DNA from: Prolixibacteraceae bacterium JC049
Lineage (GTDB): Bacteria; Bacteroidota; Bacteroidia; Bacteroidales; Prolixibacteraceae
Length of the DNA stretch: 64,000 bases
Direction of reading: 5' to 3'
NCBI GenBank assembly: GCA_023369685.1
Contig: SACZ01000004.1
Span: 248,001-312,000, forward strand
The notes under the pieces were generated by a model. That model was not told where the DNA came from, searched no databases, and saw nothing but the letters and a program-made list of their open reading frames with translations. Position 1 is the stretch's first letter. Each line of letters begins with the position of its first letter. Position numbers and translations under genes: made by a program. This document shows positions 17,600 to 28,297 of the stretch, piece by piece.

Positions 17600-19705
17600 T
17601 TAAGCCGAAGGAAGGTTAAACCAGAACTTACTTCCCTCTCCTTCTTTACTTTCCACTTTCAAAACACCATTGTGTTTATTAATAAACTCTTTACACACAA
17701 TCAATCCTAGTCCGGAACCTGTTTCATCGTTGGTTCCTTCTCGTCTGAATTTAGAATCAATCATAAAAATCTTTTGCGCATCTTCTTCCGACATTCCAAC
17801 TCCATTGTCCTTAACAAAGACCAGAATCTCATTTCCTCTTTTTTCAGACCAAAGTTCAACTGTTCCTTTTTCTTCAGTAAACTTCACAGCATTAGACATT
17901 AAGTTTCGAATAACTGCTGCCAACATATTATCATCGGCTTTAATCATTACATCAGGTTCGATATTCCATTTTAGATTAATGTCCTTCTTCTCTGCTATTG
18001 GCTCGATGGCATTTTTCACCTCGTCTACCACATCAAACAGGTCTAACTCCTGTGGATTGTATTCAATGCGACCAGTTTGCGAACTGGCCCAATTTAAAAG
18101 GTTTTCCAGCAAACGATAAACCTGATTAGTAGCTCTATATATATCTAATGAATAATTCTTTACTTCATCATTGGAAAGTTCCAGACCATTCTGTTGCAAC
18201 AAAAATGAGAATCCCAAAATAGTATGAAATGGGTTCTTTAAATCGTGAGCAATAATTGAGAAGAATTTATCTTTTGAAGCATTAATTTCCTTCAGTTTTT
18301 CTTCTGAGATGGTCAACTCTTTATTCAACTTTCGATATTGAGTATTCATCTCACTAATCTTCTGGTTATGCTGCTCGATATGCTCATTTTTACGGGCCAG
18401 AATATCATTCATCTTTTTACGTTCTCTGTTTCGAGAGTAGATAAACAACAGGATAACTAATAAGCCAACAGCTAAAACAACTAACCCAACTACTCCTATG
18501 CGGTGTTGCTTCATTTTTAAATCCTGAAGCTCTTTTTCAGACTTTAAAAGAGCAATTTCCTTCTCTTTCTTTTCCGATTCATATTTCTCTTTCAGTTCTG
18601 TTGCAATTCTATTCTTATCGATGGTAAGCATACTATCCCTGTATTCGGTATAGCTATAGTAATTCTCATAAGCTGTTTTAAAATCGTTTCTCTCTTTCGA
18701 ATTAACATGCTTCTGATTCAAAATAGTTAAAACCGCATTGGGTAAACCTTTTTTCTTTGCTAACTCTAATGCCTCATCAAGATATGCATTAGATTTCTTA
18801 TAATGTTTTAACTTATTTTCTGCTCCTGAAAGATCGATAAAGGAATAAATTTGACCACGTACATCTTTCTGCTTTTTATAGTATTTCAATGCCTCACGAA
18901 TCAACTTTATTGCCTTTTCATGCTTCCCCTGATGATCGGTATAAATAATGGATAGATTTATCTTTATTGAAACAATATGTGACTCATGTGCAGGGACATT
19001 AGAGTCATAGCATTCCAGCGCTTTTATATAATACTCTTCAGCCTCCTCAATTTTCTTTTGATTTAGTTTTATTGAAGCCATTGAGGTATATCCTACCCCT
19101 ATTTTTGCAGTATCTTTTAACTCTTTTGCCAGATCAATATTTTTCTGAGCATACTCCAAAGCCAAATCATATTGCCAAAGTCGTTTATAGCAGTTATCTA
19201 AATAGGAGTAGATATCAGAGACATCACTATACATCTTACGCTCTTCGTAGATTTTCAGGGCACGCATTGAATAATCAACCGCCTTGTCGTATTGAGCCAT
19301 GTAAAAATAATCGACTGCTAATCTTTTATAAGTCCATGCTAAATTAAGAGTATCGTTCAGTTTAGCGAATAACTCTTCCGCTTCCAAAAAATGTTTATGT
19401 CCTTCTTTTAATTCATTTTTCTTAAATAAGACATAACCTTTCTCAAAAGCAAAATGAGCCTTACTTCTCATTGAGGTATCTAGCTTCGTATATTGTTCCA
19501 ATTTATCGACATAGTATGAAATACTATCGACATAAACTGGTTTAAAATGTTGAATTATTTTCAGATAATCATCCAACGCATCTGTCAACTCAACAACACT
19601 AACATACTGACGAATAATCGATAACGAATCTTTATTCAACTGTTTTCCATAGCCAGATGCCACAAAACCTAACGCCACACAAAATAATGCAATAACTCTT
19701 TTCAT
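17600..19705 (-). CDS. TPR-containing membrane histidine kinase
   Basis: 701 residues from the ATG at 19705, chosen because a signal peptide starts there ('MKRVIALFCVALGFVASG'). Layout: signal peptide, extracytoplasmic TPR-like repeats (about 35-360), coiled coil (370-397), membrane helix (about 403-422), second coiled coil, HisKA domain with phospho-acceptor His487 in 'SIIAHDLKNP', then a HATPase domain with the N box 'RNLMSNAVKFT', G1 'DNGVGMSEED' and G2 'GSGLGLIVCKEF'. All catalytic boxes are intact. No response regulator is adjacent, so it is an orphan here and the signal is unknown. Confidence 0.92.
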   Translation of the reverse strand: MKRVIALFCVALGFVASGYGKQLNKDSLSIIRQYVSVVELTDALDDYLKIIQHFKPVYVDSISYYVDKLEQYTKLDTSMRSKAHFAFEKGYVLFKKNELKEGHKHFLEAEELFAKLNDTLNLAWTYKRLAVDYFYMAQYDKAVDYSMRALKIYEERKMYSDVSDIYSYLDNCYKRLWQYDLALEYAQKNIDLAKELKDTAKIGVGYTSMASIKLNQKKIEEAEEYYIKALECYDSNVPAHESHIVSIKINLSIIYTDHQGKHEKAIKLIREALKYYKKQKDVRGQIYSFIDLSGAENKLKHYKKSNAYLDEALELAKKKGLPNAVLTILNQKHVNSKERNDFKTAYENYYSYTEYRDSMLTIDKNRIATELKEKYESEKKEKEIALLKSEKELQDLKMKQHRIGVVGLVVLAVGLLVILLFIYSRNRERKKMNDILARKNEHIEQHNQKISEMNTQYRKLNKELTISEEKLKEINASKDKFFSIIAHDLKNPFHTILGFSFLLQQNGLELSNDEVKNYSLDIYRATNQVYRLLENLLNWASSQTGRIEYNPQELDLFDVVDEVKNAIEPIAEKKDINLKWNIEPDVMIKADDNMLAAVIRNLMSNAVKFTEEKGTVELWSEKRGNEILVFVKDNGVGMSEEDAQKIFMIDSKFRREGTNDETGSGLGLIVCKEFINKHNGVLKVESKEGEGSKFWFNLPSA

Positions 19706-19836
19706 TAACAAATCCCCCAACTAGCTAAATTCCGAAATTTCACAATAGAAAAATTGACTTGAGTATTTTTCTTGATAAGCTAATATACCATACTCAACTC
19801 ATAACTTTGCTCTTCTAGGGCAACTAAAATACAAAA

Positions 19837-19873
19837 AAAAGGGGCATTAGAAAACTAATTCTAAGCCCCTTTT
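19837..19873 (-). terminator. Terminator of purL
   Basis: A 13-bp stem with one bulged A (19837-19850 with 19861-19873) and a run of eight A on the left, which is a U-run in the minus-strand transcript. It lies just after the purL stop. Confidence 0.85.
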
Positions 19874-19891
19874 GAAAAAATATTACGTTTA

Positions 19892-22800
19892 TTATTTCTT
19901 TACTTCAACCCACTTACGAGCATTTACAAATGCTTCAATCCAAGGAGCTACCTCATCGGTTCTTCCTGCTGGATAGTTAGCCCATTGCCATGGAAAAACA
20001 GCACGCTCGATGTGTGGCATCATTGCTAAGTGACGACCATCATGTGAGCAAACAGCTGCAGTATCGAATTTCGATCCGTTTGGATTGCCAGGATAACCCG
20101 AGTGCGAATACTTAGCTACGATGTTGTAATCGTTCTCAGCCTTTGGCATGTGGAATTTACCTTCTCCGTGTGCCACCCAAACTCCTAGTTTAGATCCTTC
20201 CAATGAGTTGAACATTACCGAATTGTTGGCAGGCACGTCAACATTCAAGAAAATCGATTCGAATTTATGCGAGTTATTGTGGTGCATCTCAATTTTCTCT
20301 TGATGCTCAGGATAAACAAGTCCCAATTCAATCATCAACTGACATCCGTTGCAGATACCTAAACTCAAAGTATCTTCGCGCTTATAGAAGTTCTCAAGAG
20401 CAACACGCGCCTTTTCATTGTATTTGAATGCTCCGGCCCATCCTTTAGCAGAACCAAGTACATCGGAGTTAGAGAAACCACCAACAAATACAATCATGTT
20501 TACATCGCTCAAATCTTCACGACCGCTAATCAAGTCGGTCATGTGAACATCTTTCACATCGAACCCTGCCAAATACAAGCTATAAGCCATCTCGCGATCG
20601 CCATTTACTCCTTTTTCACGAATAATAGCCGCTTTTACTCCCGACTCTACTCGACGGTCTAAATCGAATCCTAAATCGGTTGCTTTACCTGTGAATTTAC
20701 CAAACTCGAAAGAAAGGTTATTGGCCTTATAGTTTTTATAGCGCTCTAATGCTAAGTCGGCACCACTCTGCTGACGATCTAGCAAGTAAGAAGTCTTAAA
20801 CCATAGATCACGCAATGTTTCAATATCGAATGACAATGCATTTTCGTTGGCTTTAACATTCACTTTACGCTCCTCAATTGGCTTTCCAATTACAGTATAT
20901 GCAATCTCCGCTTCATTCAAGATAGCTTCTACAGCAGCTTTATCAGCAACCTGGATAACCAATCCTGGGTTTTCAGCAAAAAGTACTTTTGTAATATCTT
21001 CTTCACCGAAAGCAGTTAGGTCGATATCTAAACCACCTTTAGTGTTGGCAAAGTTCATCTCTAACAAAGCAGTAATTAAACCACCAGCTGAGATATCGTG
21101 TCCAGCTACAATCTGACCATTTTCAATCAATTCTTGTACCGTATTGAATACCTTCTTGAAATAAGCAGCATCAGTAACTGTTGGTGTGTCTTCTCCCAAA
21201 CGATTTACCACCTGTCCGAAAGCAGAACCACCTAAGCTTAATGAAGCATATGACATATCGATGTGAAGTAACTCTTTGGTAGCGTCATTTACCAATACTG
21301 GCTCGACCACCTTCTTCACATCACTCACTTCTCCCGAAGCAGAAATGATAACAGTACCCGGAGAGTGTACTTTGTCATCTTTATATTTTTGGGTCATCGA
21401 CAATGAGTCTTTACCCGTTGGAATGTTAATTCCTAATCCAATGGCAAAATCGCTGGCTGCCTGAACTGCTTCGTATAAACGGGCATCTTCGCCTTCGTTT
21501 TTACATGGCCACATCCAATTAGCACTTAACGAAACACTAGTCATTTTATCTGACAATGGCGCCCAAACCAAGTTGGTTAATGATTCTGCAATAGCCAATA
21601 CCGAACCGTTAGCAGCATTTACCATAGCTGCTTGTGGAGCATGACCAATTGTAGTTGCCAAACCATACTTTCCGCGGTAGTCTAATGCAATAACACCAAC
21701 GTTATTCAATGGCAATTGCAATTCTCCGGCGCACTGCTGCTTAGCAATACGACCAGTTACCGAACGGTCTACTTTGTTAGTTAACCAATCTTTACAAGCT
21801 ACTGCTTCTAACTGCAACACCTGCTCTACATAATCGTAAATCTTAGCATTGTCGTAAGCAACGGCTTTATATTTATCTTGCTTGGTTACATCGTTCATGA
21901 TGGTTTTTGGTGGCTTACCAAACATGTAGTCCAATTTCAAGTCGATGGCTCTTTCACCATTCTTCGAATTCTCGAAAGTAAACTGCATATCGTTGGTTGT
22001 TTCACCAATAACGTACATTGGAGAACGCTCTCTATCGGCAATTCGTTGCAAACGAGCAACATCCTTCTCGTGCATTACCAATCCCATTCGCTCCTGACTT
22101 TCGTTACCCACAATCTCTTTTTGCGACAATGTAGGATCACCAACAGGAAGCTTGGCAGTATCAATTTTACCACCTGTATCTTCTACCAACTCTGAAAGAC
22201 AGTTAAGATGACCACCTGCACCATGATCGTGTACAGTGATTACCGGATTGTCTTCCGACTCGGCCAATGCTCGAATGGCATTGTATGCTCTTTTCTGCAT
22301 CTCAGGGTTGGCACGCTGAACAGCATTCAATTCGATGGCATTTTCGTATTCACCAGTTGCTACTGATGATACAGCACCACCACCCATTCCAATGCGATAG
22401 TTATCTCCACCTAGAAGAACCACTTTCTCTCCTGGAACCGGACTTTGTTTCAATGCATCGCGGTGATTTCCCTGACCGATACCACCAGCCAACATAATCA
22501 CTTTGTCGTATGCAAATTTCTTATCGTTTTCGAAATGTTCGAATGTCAATACCGAACCAGTAATTAGCGGCTGACCGAATTTGTTACCAAAATCGCTGGC
22601 TCCGTTTGACGCTTTAATCAAAATTTCTTCCGGAGTTTGGTATAACCATGGACGCTCTTCGGTAGCTTGCTCCCACTCACGACCTGCTTCCGATCGAGAA
22701 TAAGAAGTCATATATACCGCTGTTCCTGCAATTGGCAAACTACCAGTTCCACCAGCAATACGGTCGCGAATTTCTCCTCCTGTTCCTGTTGCAGCACCAT

Positions 22801-23575
22801 TAAATGGCTCAACAGTTGTTGGGAAGTTATGTGTTTCGGCCTTTAACGAAAGAACCGTTTTAATGTCTTTTACTTTGAAATAGTCTGCTTTGTCGTGCGA
22901 AGCCGGTGCAAACTGCTCCACCTCTGGACCTTCGGCAAACGAACAGTTATCTTTATAAGCAGAAACTATTTTATTTGGATGTGTCTTTGTAGTCTTTTTA
23001 ATCAATTGGAACAACGAAAGCTCTTTCTCTTCGCCGTCGATTACGAATGTTCCGTTGAAAATTTTATGACGACAGTGTTCTGAATTGACTTGTGAAAATC
23101 CAAACACCTCGCTATCGGTAAGCTTACGACCAAGCTTTTCTGATACTTCATTCAAATATTGAATTTCATCAGCACTCAAAGCCAAACCTTCCTGCTCGTT
23201 ATAAGCAGTGATGTCTTCGATATAAAGAATTGGTTCTGGCTGCTTTTCGATAGTAAACAACTCCTGATCCAGATTTTGGTACATTGCCTGTAGCATTGGA
23301 TCGAACTGAGCACTGGCATCAGCCACTTCAACAAACTCTTCTATACGAAAAATGCCGGCGATTCCCATGTTCTGAGTAATTTCGACGGCATTCGTACTCC
23401 AAGGAGTAAGCATCTCTTTTCGTGGCCCCACAAACCATCCGGAAACAGTTTCCTGTTCTACCTGATTGGCTTCTCCGAATAACCATTTCAGCTTTTGAAT
23501 ATCTTCAGCAGCTAATTCCTGCCTTGAATCAACAGCAATATAATTGCCATTGTTTCCTTGAAAAAATAGGATCAT
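19892..23575 (-). CDS. purL: Phosphoribosylformylglycinamidine synthase, single-chain
   Basis: 1227 residues, the long form that fuses PurS-like, PurL and PurQ parts. It converts FGAR, glutamine and ATP to FGAM in purine synthesis. N-terminal domain (about 1-150), linker, two AIRS-like ATP-binding halves with '[12 protein letters not shown]'-type and '[19 protein letters not shown]' motifs, and a C-terminal class I glutamine amidotransferase with the Cys nucleophile in 'GICNGCQLM' and the closing '[10 protein letters not shown]'. It is monocistronic with its own terminator. Confidence 0.96.
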   Translation of the reverse strand: MILFFQGNNGNYIAVDSRQELAAEDIQKLKWLFGEANQVEQETVSGWFVGPRKEMLTPWSTNAVEITQNMGIAGIFRIEEFVEVADASAQFDPMLQAMYQNLDQELFTIEKQPEPILYIEDITAYNEQEGLALSADEIQYLNEVSEKLGRKLTDSEVFGFSQVNSEHCRHKIFNGTFVIDGEEKELSLFQLIKKTTKTHPNKIVSAYKDNCSFAEGPEVEQFAPASHDKADYFKVKDIKTVLSLKAETHNFPTTVEPFNGAATGTGGEIRDRIAGGTGSLPIAGTAVYMTSYSRSEAGREWEQATEERPWLYQTPEEILIKASNGASDFGNKFGQPLITGSVLTFEHFENDKKFAYDKVIMLAGGIGQGNHRDALKQSPVPGEKVVLLGGDNYRIGMGGGAVSSVATGEYENAIELNAVQRANPEMQKRAYNAIRALAESEDNPVITVHDHGAGGHLNCLSELVEDTGGKIDTAKLPVGDPTLSQKEIVGNESQERMGLVMHEKDVARLQRIADRERSPMYVIGETTNDMQFTFENSKNGERAIDLKLDYMFGKPPKTIMNDVTKQDKYKAVAYDNAKIYDYVEQVLQLEAVACKDWLTNKVDRSVTGRIAKQQCAGELQLPLNNVGVIALDYRGKYGLATTIGHAPQAAMVNAANGSVLAIAESLTNLVWAPLSDKMTSVSLSANWMWPCKNEGEDARLYEAVQAASDFAIGLGINIPTGKDSLSMTQKYKDDKVHSPGTVIISASGEVSDVKKVVEPVLVNDATKELLHIDMSYASLSLGGSAFGQVVNRLGEDTPTVTDAAYFKKVFNTVQELIENGQIVAGHDISAGGLITALLEMNFANTKGGLDIDLTAFGEEDITKVLFAENPGLVIQVADKAAVEAILNEAEIAYTVIGKPIEERKVNVKANENALSFDIETLRDLWFKTSYLLDRQQSGADLALERYKNYKANNLSFEFGKFTGKATDLGFDLDRRVESGVKAAIIREKGVNGDREMAYSLYLAGFDVKDVHMTDLISGREDLSDVNMIVFVGGFSNSDVLGSAKGWAGAFKYNEKARVALENFYKREDTLSLGICNGCQLMIELGLVYPEHQEKIEMHHNNSHKFESIFLNVDVPANNSVMFNSLEGSKLGVWVAHGEGKFHMPKAENDYNIVAKYSHSGYPGNPNGSKFDTAAVCSHDGRHLAMMPHIERAVFPWQWANYPAGRTDEVAPWIEAFVNARKWVEVKK

Positions 23576-23588
23576 GTTTGGTAATTAA

Positions 23589-23627
23589 GTGATTATATAT
23601 ACCTTGTTTTATGTGATTACGTGATTA
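23589..23627. repeat. Three direct GTGATTA repeats in the purL leader
   Basis: GTGATTA occurs at 23589, 23613 and 23621, the last two spaced 8 bp. They lie between the purL start and its promoter candidate, in the transcribed leader. Confidence 0.5.
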
Positions 23628-23632
23628 CCCCG

Positions 23633-23640
23633 CAAATATA
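23633..23640 (-). promoter_or_regulatory. Candidate -7 promoter element for purL
   Basis: The minus strand reads TATATTTG, matching TAnnTTTG, 58 bp before the purL ATG. The -33 region is poorly conserved. Confidence 0.45.
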
Positions 23641-23749
23641 ATTAAATTCGGTATAAAGCACCATTTATAAATAGATACATGTTCCTATGTAAAGTAGGTA
23701 TTAAATCCTCTTTTCCTTTTAATTTTCGACACACAAAAAGCTTTTTCTA

Positions 23750-23757
23750 TATCTTTG
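23750..23757 (+). promoter_or_regulatory. Candidate -7 promoter element for the ECF sigma gene
   Basis: TATCTTTG matches TAnnTTTG and ends 19 bp before the ATG at 23777, which implies a very short leader. Confidence 0.45.
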
Positions 23758-23776
23758 GCTCGGTTAACTATAATAA

Positions 23777-24385
23777 ATGGCGGACACGAATAACATACAT
23801 TCCAATGAGAATCTGGCTATTGCTATACGCGCAGGCCAAACTTTTGCATTTGAATACATCTTCCGAAAGTATTATCCACGCCTAAAACTTTTCGCACTAC
23901 GCCTGTTGAAAGACGAAATTATTGCCGAAGATATTATACAAGATATTTTTGCTAAGCTTTGGGAAAACAGAGTTGATTTGGATCCTAACAAACAATTGCA
24001 GTCGTTTCTATTTAAAAGTACACGAAATGCGTGCTTAAACCACTTAAAGCACCAGGATGTAGAACAGCAATACCTTCATGCCCTTTTGTATGAAAACACT
24101 TCACAGGAGCTTTTCTTAATCAACTTTCTGGAAGAGGAAGAATTGAAGCAACTTCAGGAAGAGATGATGAAAGAGATTAGGGATATATTAAATAGTCTCT
24201 CTCCACAATGTAGAAAAGCATTTGAGTTAAGTCGTTTTAATCAGCTTAAGAACAAAGAAGTGGCCGAAGTAATGCAACTGAATATTAAAACGGTGGAAAA
24301 ACATATTGCCAAAGCAATGAAAACCATTAAGAAGGAACTTAAAACGAAACCGTTCTTATTTACACTGTTCCTACTCCACTTTTAA
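23777..24385 (+). CDS. ECF-type RNA polymerase sigma factor
   Basis: 202 residues. Region 2 is visible in 'FEYIFRKYYPRLKLFALRLL' and 'AEDIIQDIFAKLWENR' (about 25-75), region 4 in 'LSPQCRKAFELSRFNQLKNKEVAEV' followed by 'NIKTVEKHIAKAMKTIK' (about 138-190). This is the Bacteroidota sigma-70 family usually paired with a FecR-like anti-sigma and SusC/D transporters. No such partner is found here. The next gene, an amylase, is 162 bp away. The hydrophobic C-terminal end 'FLFTLFLLHF' is unusual but found in some relatives. Confidence 0.93.
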   Translation: MADTNNIHSNENLAIAIRAGQTFAFEYIFRKYYPRLKLFALRLLKDEIIAEDIIQDIFAKLWENRVDLDPNKQLQSFLFKSTRNACLNHLKHQDVEQQYLHALLYENTSQELFLINFLEEEELKQLQEEMMKEIRDILNSLSPQCRKAFELSRFNQLKNKEVAEVMQLNIKTVEKHIAKAMKTIKKELKTKPFLFTLFLLHF

Positions 24386-24547
24386 CCTTTTTACACCCAA
24401 ATTATTTTCCGCATACGTTTGCACTACAATCTATCAGAGTGCTATTATTGGTATTTTTGCCTGTAACAGTTATCTCGAATTATTAATCAGATTGAAATGA
24501 AACTTAATATTGCTTGTTAACGTTTCAATTCAATAAAAAACAAACAT

Positions 24548-26215
24548 ATGCGGATTAGAAAAATAAGCTCGTACCTTTTGGGAATGCTATTGTTTGCCAG
24601 CTGTTCGACCAAACAAACAGTTGAAGCGCCCAAAGAAGCTCCGTTTACATGGGACAATGCTAATGTGTATTTCCTACTTACCGACCGTTTTAATAATGGT
24701 AACACCGAAAACGATGTCAATTTTGACCGTACTAAAGAAACAGCGAAACTTCGTGGTTTCATGGGAGGTGATATCAAAGGAATTACCAATAAAATTGAAT
24801 CGGGTTATTTCGATAAGCTTGGTGTGAATGCCATTTGGTTCTCTCCTGTTGTTGAGCAAATTCATGGTTCGGTTGATGAAGGAACTGGTAACACTTATGG
24901 ATTCCACGGTTACTGGGCAAAAGACTGGACGAAGATTGAACCTAACTTCGGAACAGATGCAGAATTAGCAGAATTAGTAAAGAAGGCGCACCAACACGGT
25001 ATTCGAATTATTTTAGATGTAGTAATTAACCACACAGGTCCTGTTACAGAGAAAGATCCGGTATGGCCAGACGAGTGGGTACGTACATCGCCACAGTGTA
25101 AATACGACAACTATAAAAATACAGTAACTTGTACTTTGGTTAAAAACCTTCCTGATGTTAAAACTGAAAGTACAGAAGAGGTTCAGCTTCCACAACAATT
25201 GATGGACAAGTGGAAAGCCGAAGGTCGTTTGAAACAAGAGATGGAAGAGTTGGAGTTGTTCTTTTCCCGCACTGGATTGAAACGTACACCACGCAACTAC
25301 ATTATTAAATGGCTTACCGATTATATTCGTGAATATGGTGTTGATGGTTTCCGTATTGACACTGCCAAACATACCGAAGAAGAAGTATGGGGCGATTTAT
25401 GGAAGGAAGCCGTAGTTGCCTTTGCTGATTGGAAGCAGGCGCATCCACAAGAGGTGTTAGACAACCAGCCATTCTATATGGTAGGTGAAGTATATAATTA
25501 TGGTATTTCTGGTGGTCGTTTATTCGATTTTGGCGATCGTAAAGTAGATTACTTTGCACAAGGAATGCACAGTATGATTAATTTCGAATTCAAATGGGAT
25601 GCGAAGAACTCATACGAAGAGATATTTGCTAAGTATTCGAAACTATTGCATACCAAACTGAAAGGGCTTAGCGTATTGAACTACGCTGCATCGCACGATG
25701 ATGGAGCTCCTTTCGACCAGATGCGCGAACACTCATTTATGATTGCCAATAAGTTGTTGCTTTGCCCTGGTGCTTCGCAAATTTACTATGGCGACGAGAC
25801 TGCCCGACCACTAAAAGTAGAAGGAGCCGTTGGTGATGCTAATCTACGTTCGTTTATGAACTGGGATGAAATCAACAATAACACCGTTCGTAATGGCGAC
25901 AAAGTGGACGATATTCTTACTCACTGGCAAAAACTAGGTACTTTCCGCAAATGGCACCCTTCAGTTGGAGCTGGTGTTCATAAAATGATTAGCGAAAAAC
26001 CATATGTTTTCAGTAGAACCTACAAAACAGAAAACATGGCAGACCAAGTAGTGGTTGGTTTAGATATGGATAAAGGCAAAAAAGAACTACCTATGAATGG
26101 TGTTTTTGCCAATGGAGCTCAATTAAAAGACTACTATTCTGGAAAAACAGTTAAAGTTAAAAACGGAAAAGTAGCAATCGATACTCCTTTCAGCATAGTG
26201 CTGTTAGGAAAATAA
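24548..26215 (+). CDS. GH13-family alpha-amylase lipoprotein
   Basis: 555 residues with a lipobox 'LLFASC' (lipidated Cys19), so membrane-anchored and facing out. GH13 regions: I 'DVVINH' (157-162), II 'GFRIDTAKH' with nucleophile Asp271, III 'GEVYNYG' with acid/base Glu314, IV 'ASHDD' with Asp384 or Asp385 as the third acid. All catalytic residues are present. It cleaves alpha-glucans or oligosaccharides; the exact linkage is not clear. No SusCD or other glycoside hydrolase genes are next to it, unlike a standard starch-utilisation locus. Confidence 0.9.
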   Translation: MRIRKISSYLLGMLLFASCSTKQTVEAPKEAPFTWDNANVYFLLTDRFNNGNTENDVNFDRTKETAKLRGFMGGDIKGITNKIESGYFDKLGVNAIWFSPVVEQIHGSVDEGTGNTYGFHGYWAKDWTKIEPNFGTDAELAELVKKAHQHGIRIILDVVINHTGPVTEKDPVWPDEWVRTSPQCKYDNYKNTVTCTLVKNLPDVKTESTEEVQLPQQLMDKWKAEGRLKQEMEELELFFSRTGLKRTPRNYIIKWLTDYIREYGVDGFRIDTAKHTEEEVWGDLWKEAVVAFADWKQAHPQEVLDNQPFYMVGEVYNYGISGGRLFDFGDRKVDYFAQGMHSMINFEFKWDAKNSYEEIFAKYSKLLHTKLKGLSVLNYAASHDDGAPFDQMREHSFMIANKLLLCPGASQIYYGDETARPLKVEGAVGDANLRSFMNWDEINNNTVRNGDKVDDILTHWQKLGTFRKWHPSVGAGVHKMISEKPYVFSRTYKTENMADQVVVGLDMDKGKKELPMNGVFANGAQLKDYYSGKTVKVKNGKVAIDTPFSIVLLGK

Positions 26216-26242
26216 TAGTTGGATAATAGTTCATTATACAAA

Positions 26243-26287
26243 ACGGAAAGCTGCTCTAAAGTTAGAGCATTGCTTTCCGTTTTTTTA
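26243..26287 (+). terminator. Terminator of the amylase gene
   Basis: A long stem (26243-26259 with 26262-26280, with a 2-nt bulge) built from ACGGAAAGC and TGCTCTAA with their complements, followed by seven T. Confidence 0.88.
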
Positions 26288-26465
26288 TTGCCTGCCCTCT
26301 TCTAATTTTGCCTCTCTTTCATATAATTACATCGTAGAACTGTCTAATTTAATGGCATAATGATTATCTAGTCAGGACTTCAACAGAATTCTCTTATAAC
26401 AACCGCTAATTTGGGGTATCGATATTAAATCCATAACTTTAGTTCCAACTGAAGCACTGACAGAC

Positions 26466-26948
26466 ATGATATCCTATATTCGAATAATAGTTGTATTCGG
26501 ACTATTGCTAGGTTTTGCAGGTTGCAAAGTTCAGAAGGGCAATATTTCGACTGAGGAGTTAACAGATGATACTAGACCATCGATTCTCTTCTTAAATCTG
26601 TCGTTAGCCTACGACTCTATTGCCAATGAATATGATATGAAGCTCATCAATCAGATTGTAGCTAAAGGCAGAGTAAAGGGCCTAGCAATTGAAGACACCA
26701 ATCTGGACACAAACAACCTGGTATACAGCTTACTGAACAACAAAGGAAAAGTAATTACAAAGCATTCCATGCAGAACCCATTGAATAAACACATTGAGTA
26801 TGTTGACAACAATGGAACCCTAAAGATGAGGTCAGTTCAATTGAACCAGATTGATTTCTCCATAAGAGTTGATTTACCCCCTGCAACAAGAAGTGTTGTT
26901 TTTGAAATGGCCAACAAAAGACTTTTATTAATCGATCTAAGAAAATAA
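26466..26948 (+). CDS. Small lipoprotein of unknown function, linked to an M64 peptidase
   Basis: 160 residues with a lipoprotein signal ('GFAGC', Cys20) and a C-terminal domain rich in beta strands. No family recognised. Only 2 bp separate its stop from the start of the M64 peptidase gene, so the two are translationally close and probably made together. It could be an accessory or anchor for that peptidase, but this is inference from position. Confidence 0.75.
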   Translation: MISYIRIIVVFGLLLGFAGCKVQKGNISTEELTDDTRPSILFLNLSLAYDSIANEYDMKLINQIVAKGRVKGLAIEDTNLDTNNLVYSLLNNKGKVITKHSMQNPLNKHIEYVDNNGTLKMRSVQLNQIDFSIRVDLPPATRSVVFEMANKRLLLIDLRK

Positions 26949-26950
26949 TC

Positions 26951-28297
26951 ATGCGACACATATTTCTGGCATCAATCATCTGTTTTCTTTCGTTTTTGAG
27001 TTATTCTCAAGAGTTTGAAGTGGATACACTTCAGTTCAACGGAAACACAGATACATTAATCAACGTGGTTATTCTGGGAGATGGTTACACGGAAGCTCAG
27101 CTGGATCAATTCGCAAAAGATGCTCAAAAAGCGGCTTCATCGCTTTTTGAAGAATCTCCTTTTACCAATTACCAGAACTACTTCAATGTGTTTATGATTA
27201 AGGTTCCCTCTAATGTAAGTGGTGCTGCCGATGATCCGGATGAGTTAATTGATAACTATTATGGAAGTACATACAATGCTTATTACAATATACAGCGATT
27301 GTTAGTACCCATGCGAAGTGCAAAAATAACCAATGTGTTGGCCAATAATTTCCCCAACTACGACGAGGTAGTAATGATTGTAAATGACAAAAGATACGGT
27401 GGTTCCGGAGGCTGGGTAGCGACCTACTCTACACACAATTCAGCCATTGAGATATTCTTACACGAATTGGGCCATTCTTTTGCCAGACTTTCAGATGAGT
27501 ATTGGGCGGGCGATCAATATGCTCAGGAAGCCATTAATATGACACAGCAAACCAATACAGATATACTAAAATGGAAAAACTGGCTGAATTATAAAGAGGT
27601 TGGATTATATCCGCATTCAGAATCGCCAACATGGTACCGACCGCATCAAAATTGTAAAATGAGGTATCTGGGTAAAGATTTCTGTTCGGTTTGCTCGGAA
27701 GGGATTATTGAGAAAATTCATTCGAAAGTATCGCCTCTTTTATCCTATTCGCCTAAAACTACTACTTTAACTCCTGAAGGGTTTCCTCTATCGTTCAGGG
27801 TAAGACTAATTGCCCCCAATCCCAATTCATTAAAGATAGAGTGGCGGTTAAATGAAACACTAATTGGCCAAAAGGGTGAAACGATTTCCATTGAATCTGC
27901 CGATTTGAATTCAGGCACCAACCTACTAAATGTGGCTATTACCGATACTACTCACTTATTGCGTATTGATAATCATCACACCATTCATGTATCGACTGTG
28001 CAATGGGATATTAAAAACACCAATACATCCATCGACAATCTTCTTGCTTCATCTAAAATAGATATAGCAATTTTCCCCAACCCGGTTCAGGATATACTTA
28101 CAATAAACTACAAAGGCAACTCTCCCAGAAAACTGAAGGTAGAAATACTTGATAACATGGGGAGAAAGCAATTATCTAAAAACTTTAATAGACAGAAAGC
28201 GCAACTCAATATTAGCCATCTTGAAAAAGGTATTTATGTAGTTCGAATATTGTCGGATAACTCAATACTTACGGCACAGAAGATAGTGAAAACATGA
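26951..28297 (+). CDS. Secreted M64-type (IgA-peptidase family) metallopeptidase with T9SS sorting domain
   Basis: 448 residues: signal peptide (1-19), an M64-like peptidase core with 'VVILGDGYTEAQ' and the zinc site 'FLHELGHSFARLSDEY' (HExxH at 171-175, then Asp182-Glu183), and a C-terminal Por/T9SS sorting domain (about 370-448) starting 'IFPNPVQDILTI' and ending 'QKIVKT'. It is thus exported across the outer membrane by the type IX system and probably surface-attached or released. The M64 family includes Clostridium IgA protease, but a host role is not implied here. Confidence 0.88.
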   Translation: MRHIFLASIICFLSFLSYSQEFEVDTLQFNGNTDTLINVVILGDGYTEAQLDQFAKDAQKAASSLFEESPFTNYQNYFNVFMIKVPSNVSGAADDPDELIDNYYGSTYNAYYNIQRLLVPMRSAKITNVLANNFPNYDEVVMIVNDKRYGGSGGWVATYSTHNSAIEIFLHELGHSFARLSDEYWAGDQYAQEAINMTQQTNTDILKWKNWLNYKEVGLYPHSESPTWYRPHQNCKMRYLGKDFCSVCSEGIIEKIHSKVSPLLSYSPKTTTLTPEGFPLSFRVRLIAPNPNSLKIEWRLNETLIGQKGETISIESADLNSGTNLLNVAITDTTHLLRIDNHHTIHVSTVQWDIKNTNTSIDNLLASSKIDIAIFPNPVQDILTINYKGNSPRKLKVEILDNMGRKQLSKNFNRQKAQLNISHLEKGIYVVRILSDNSILTAQKIVKT

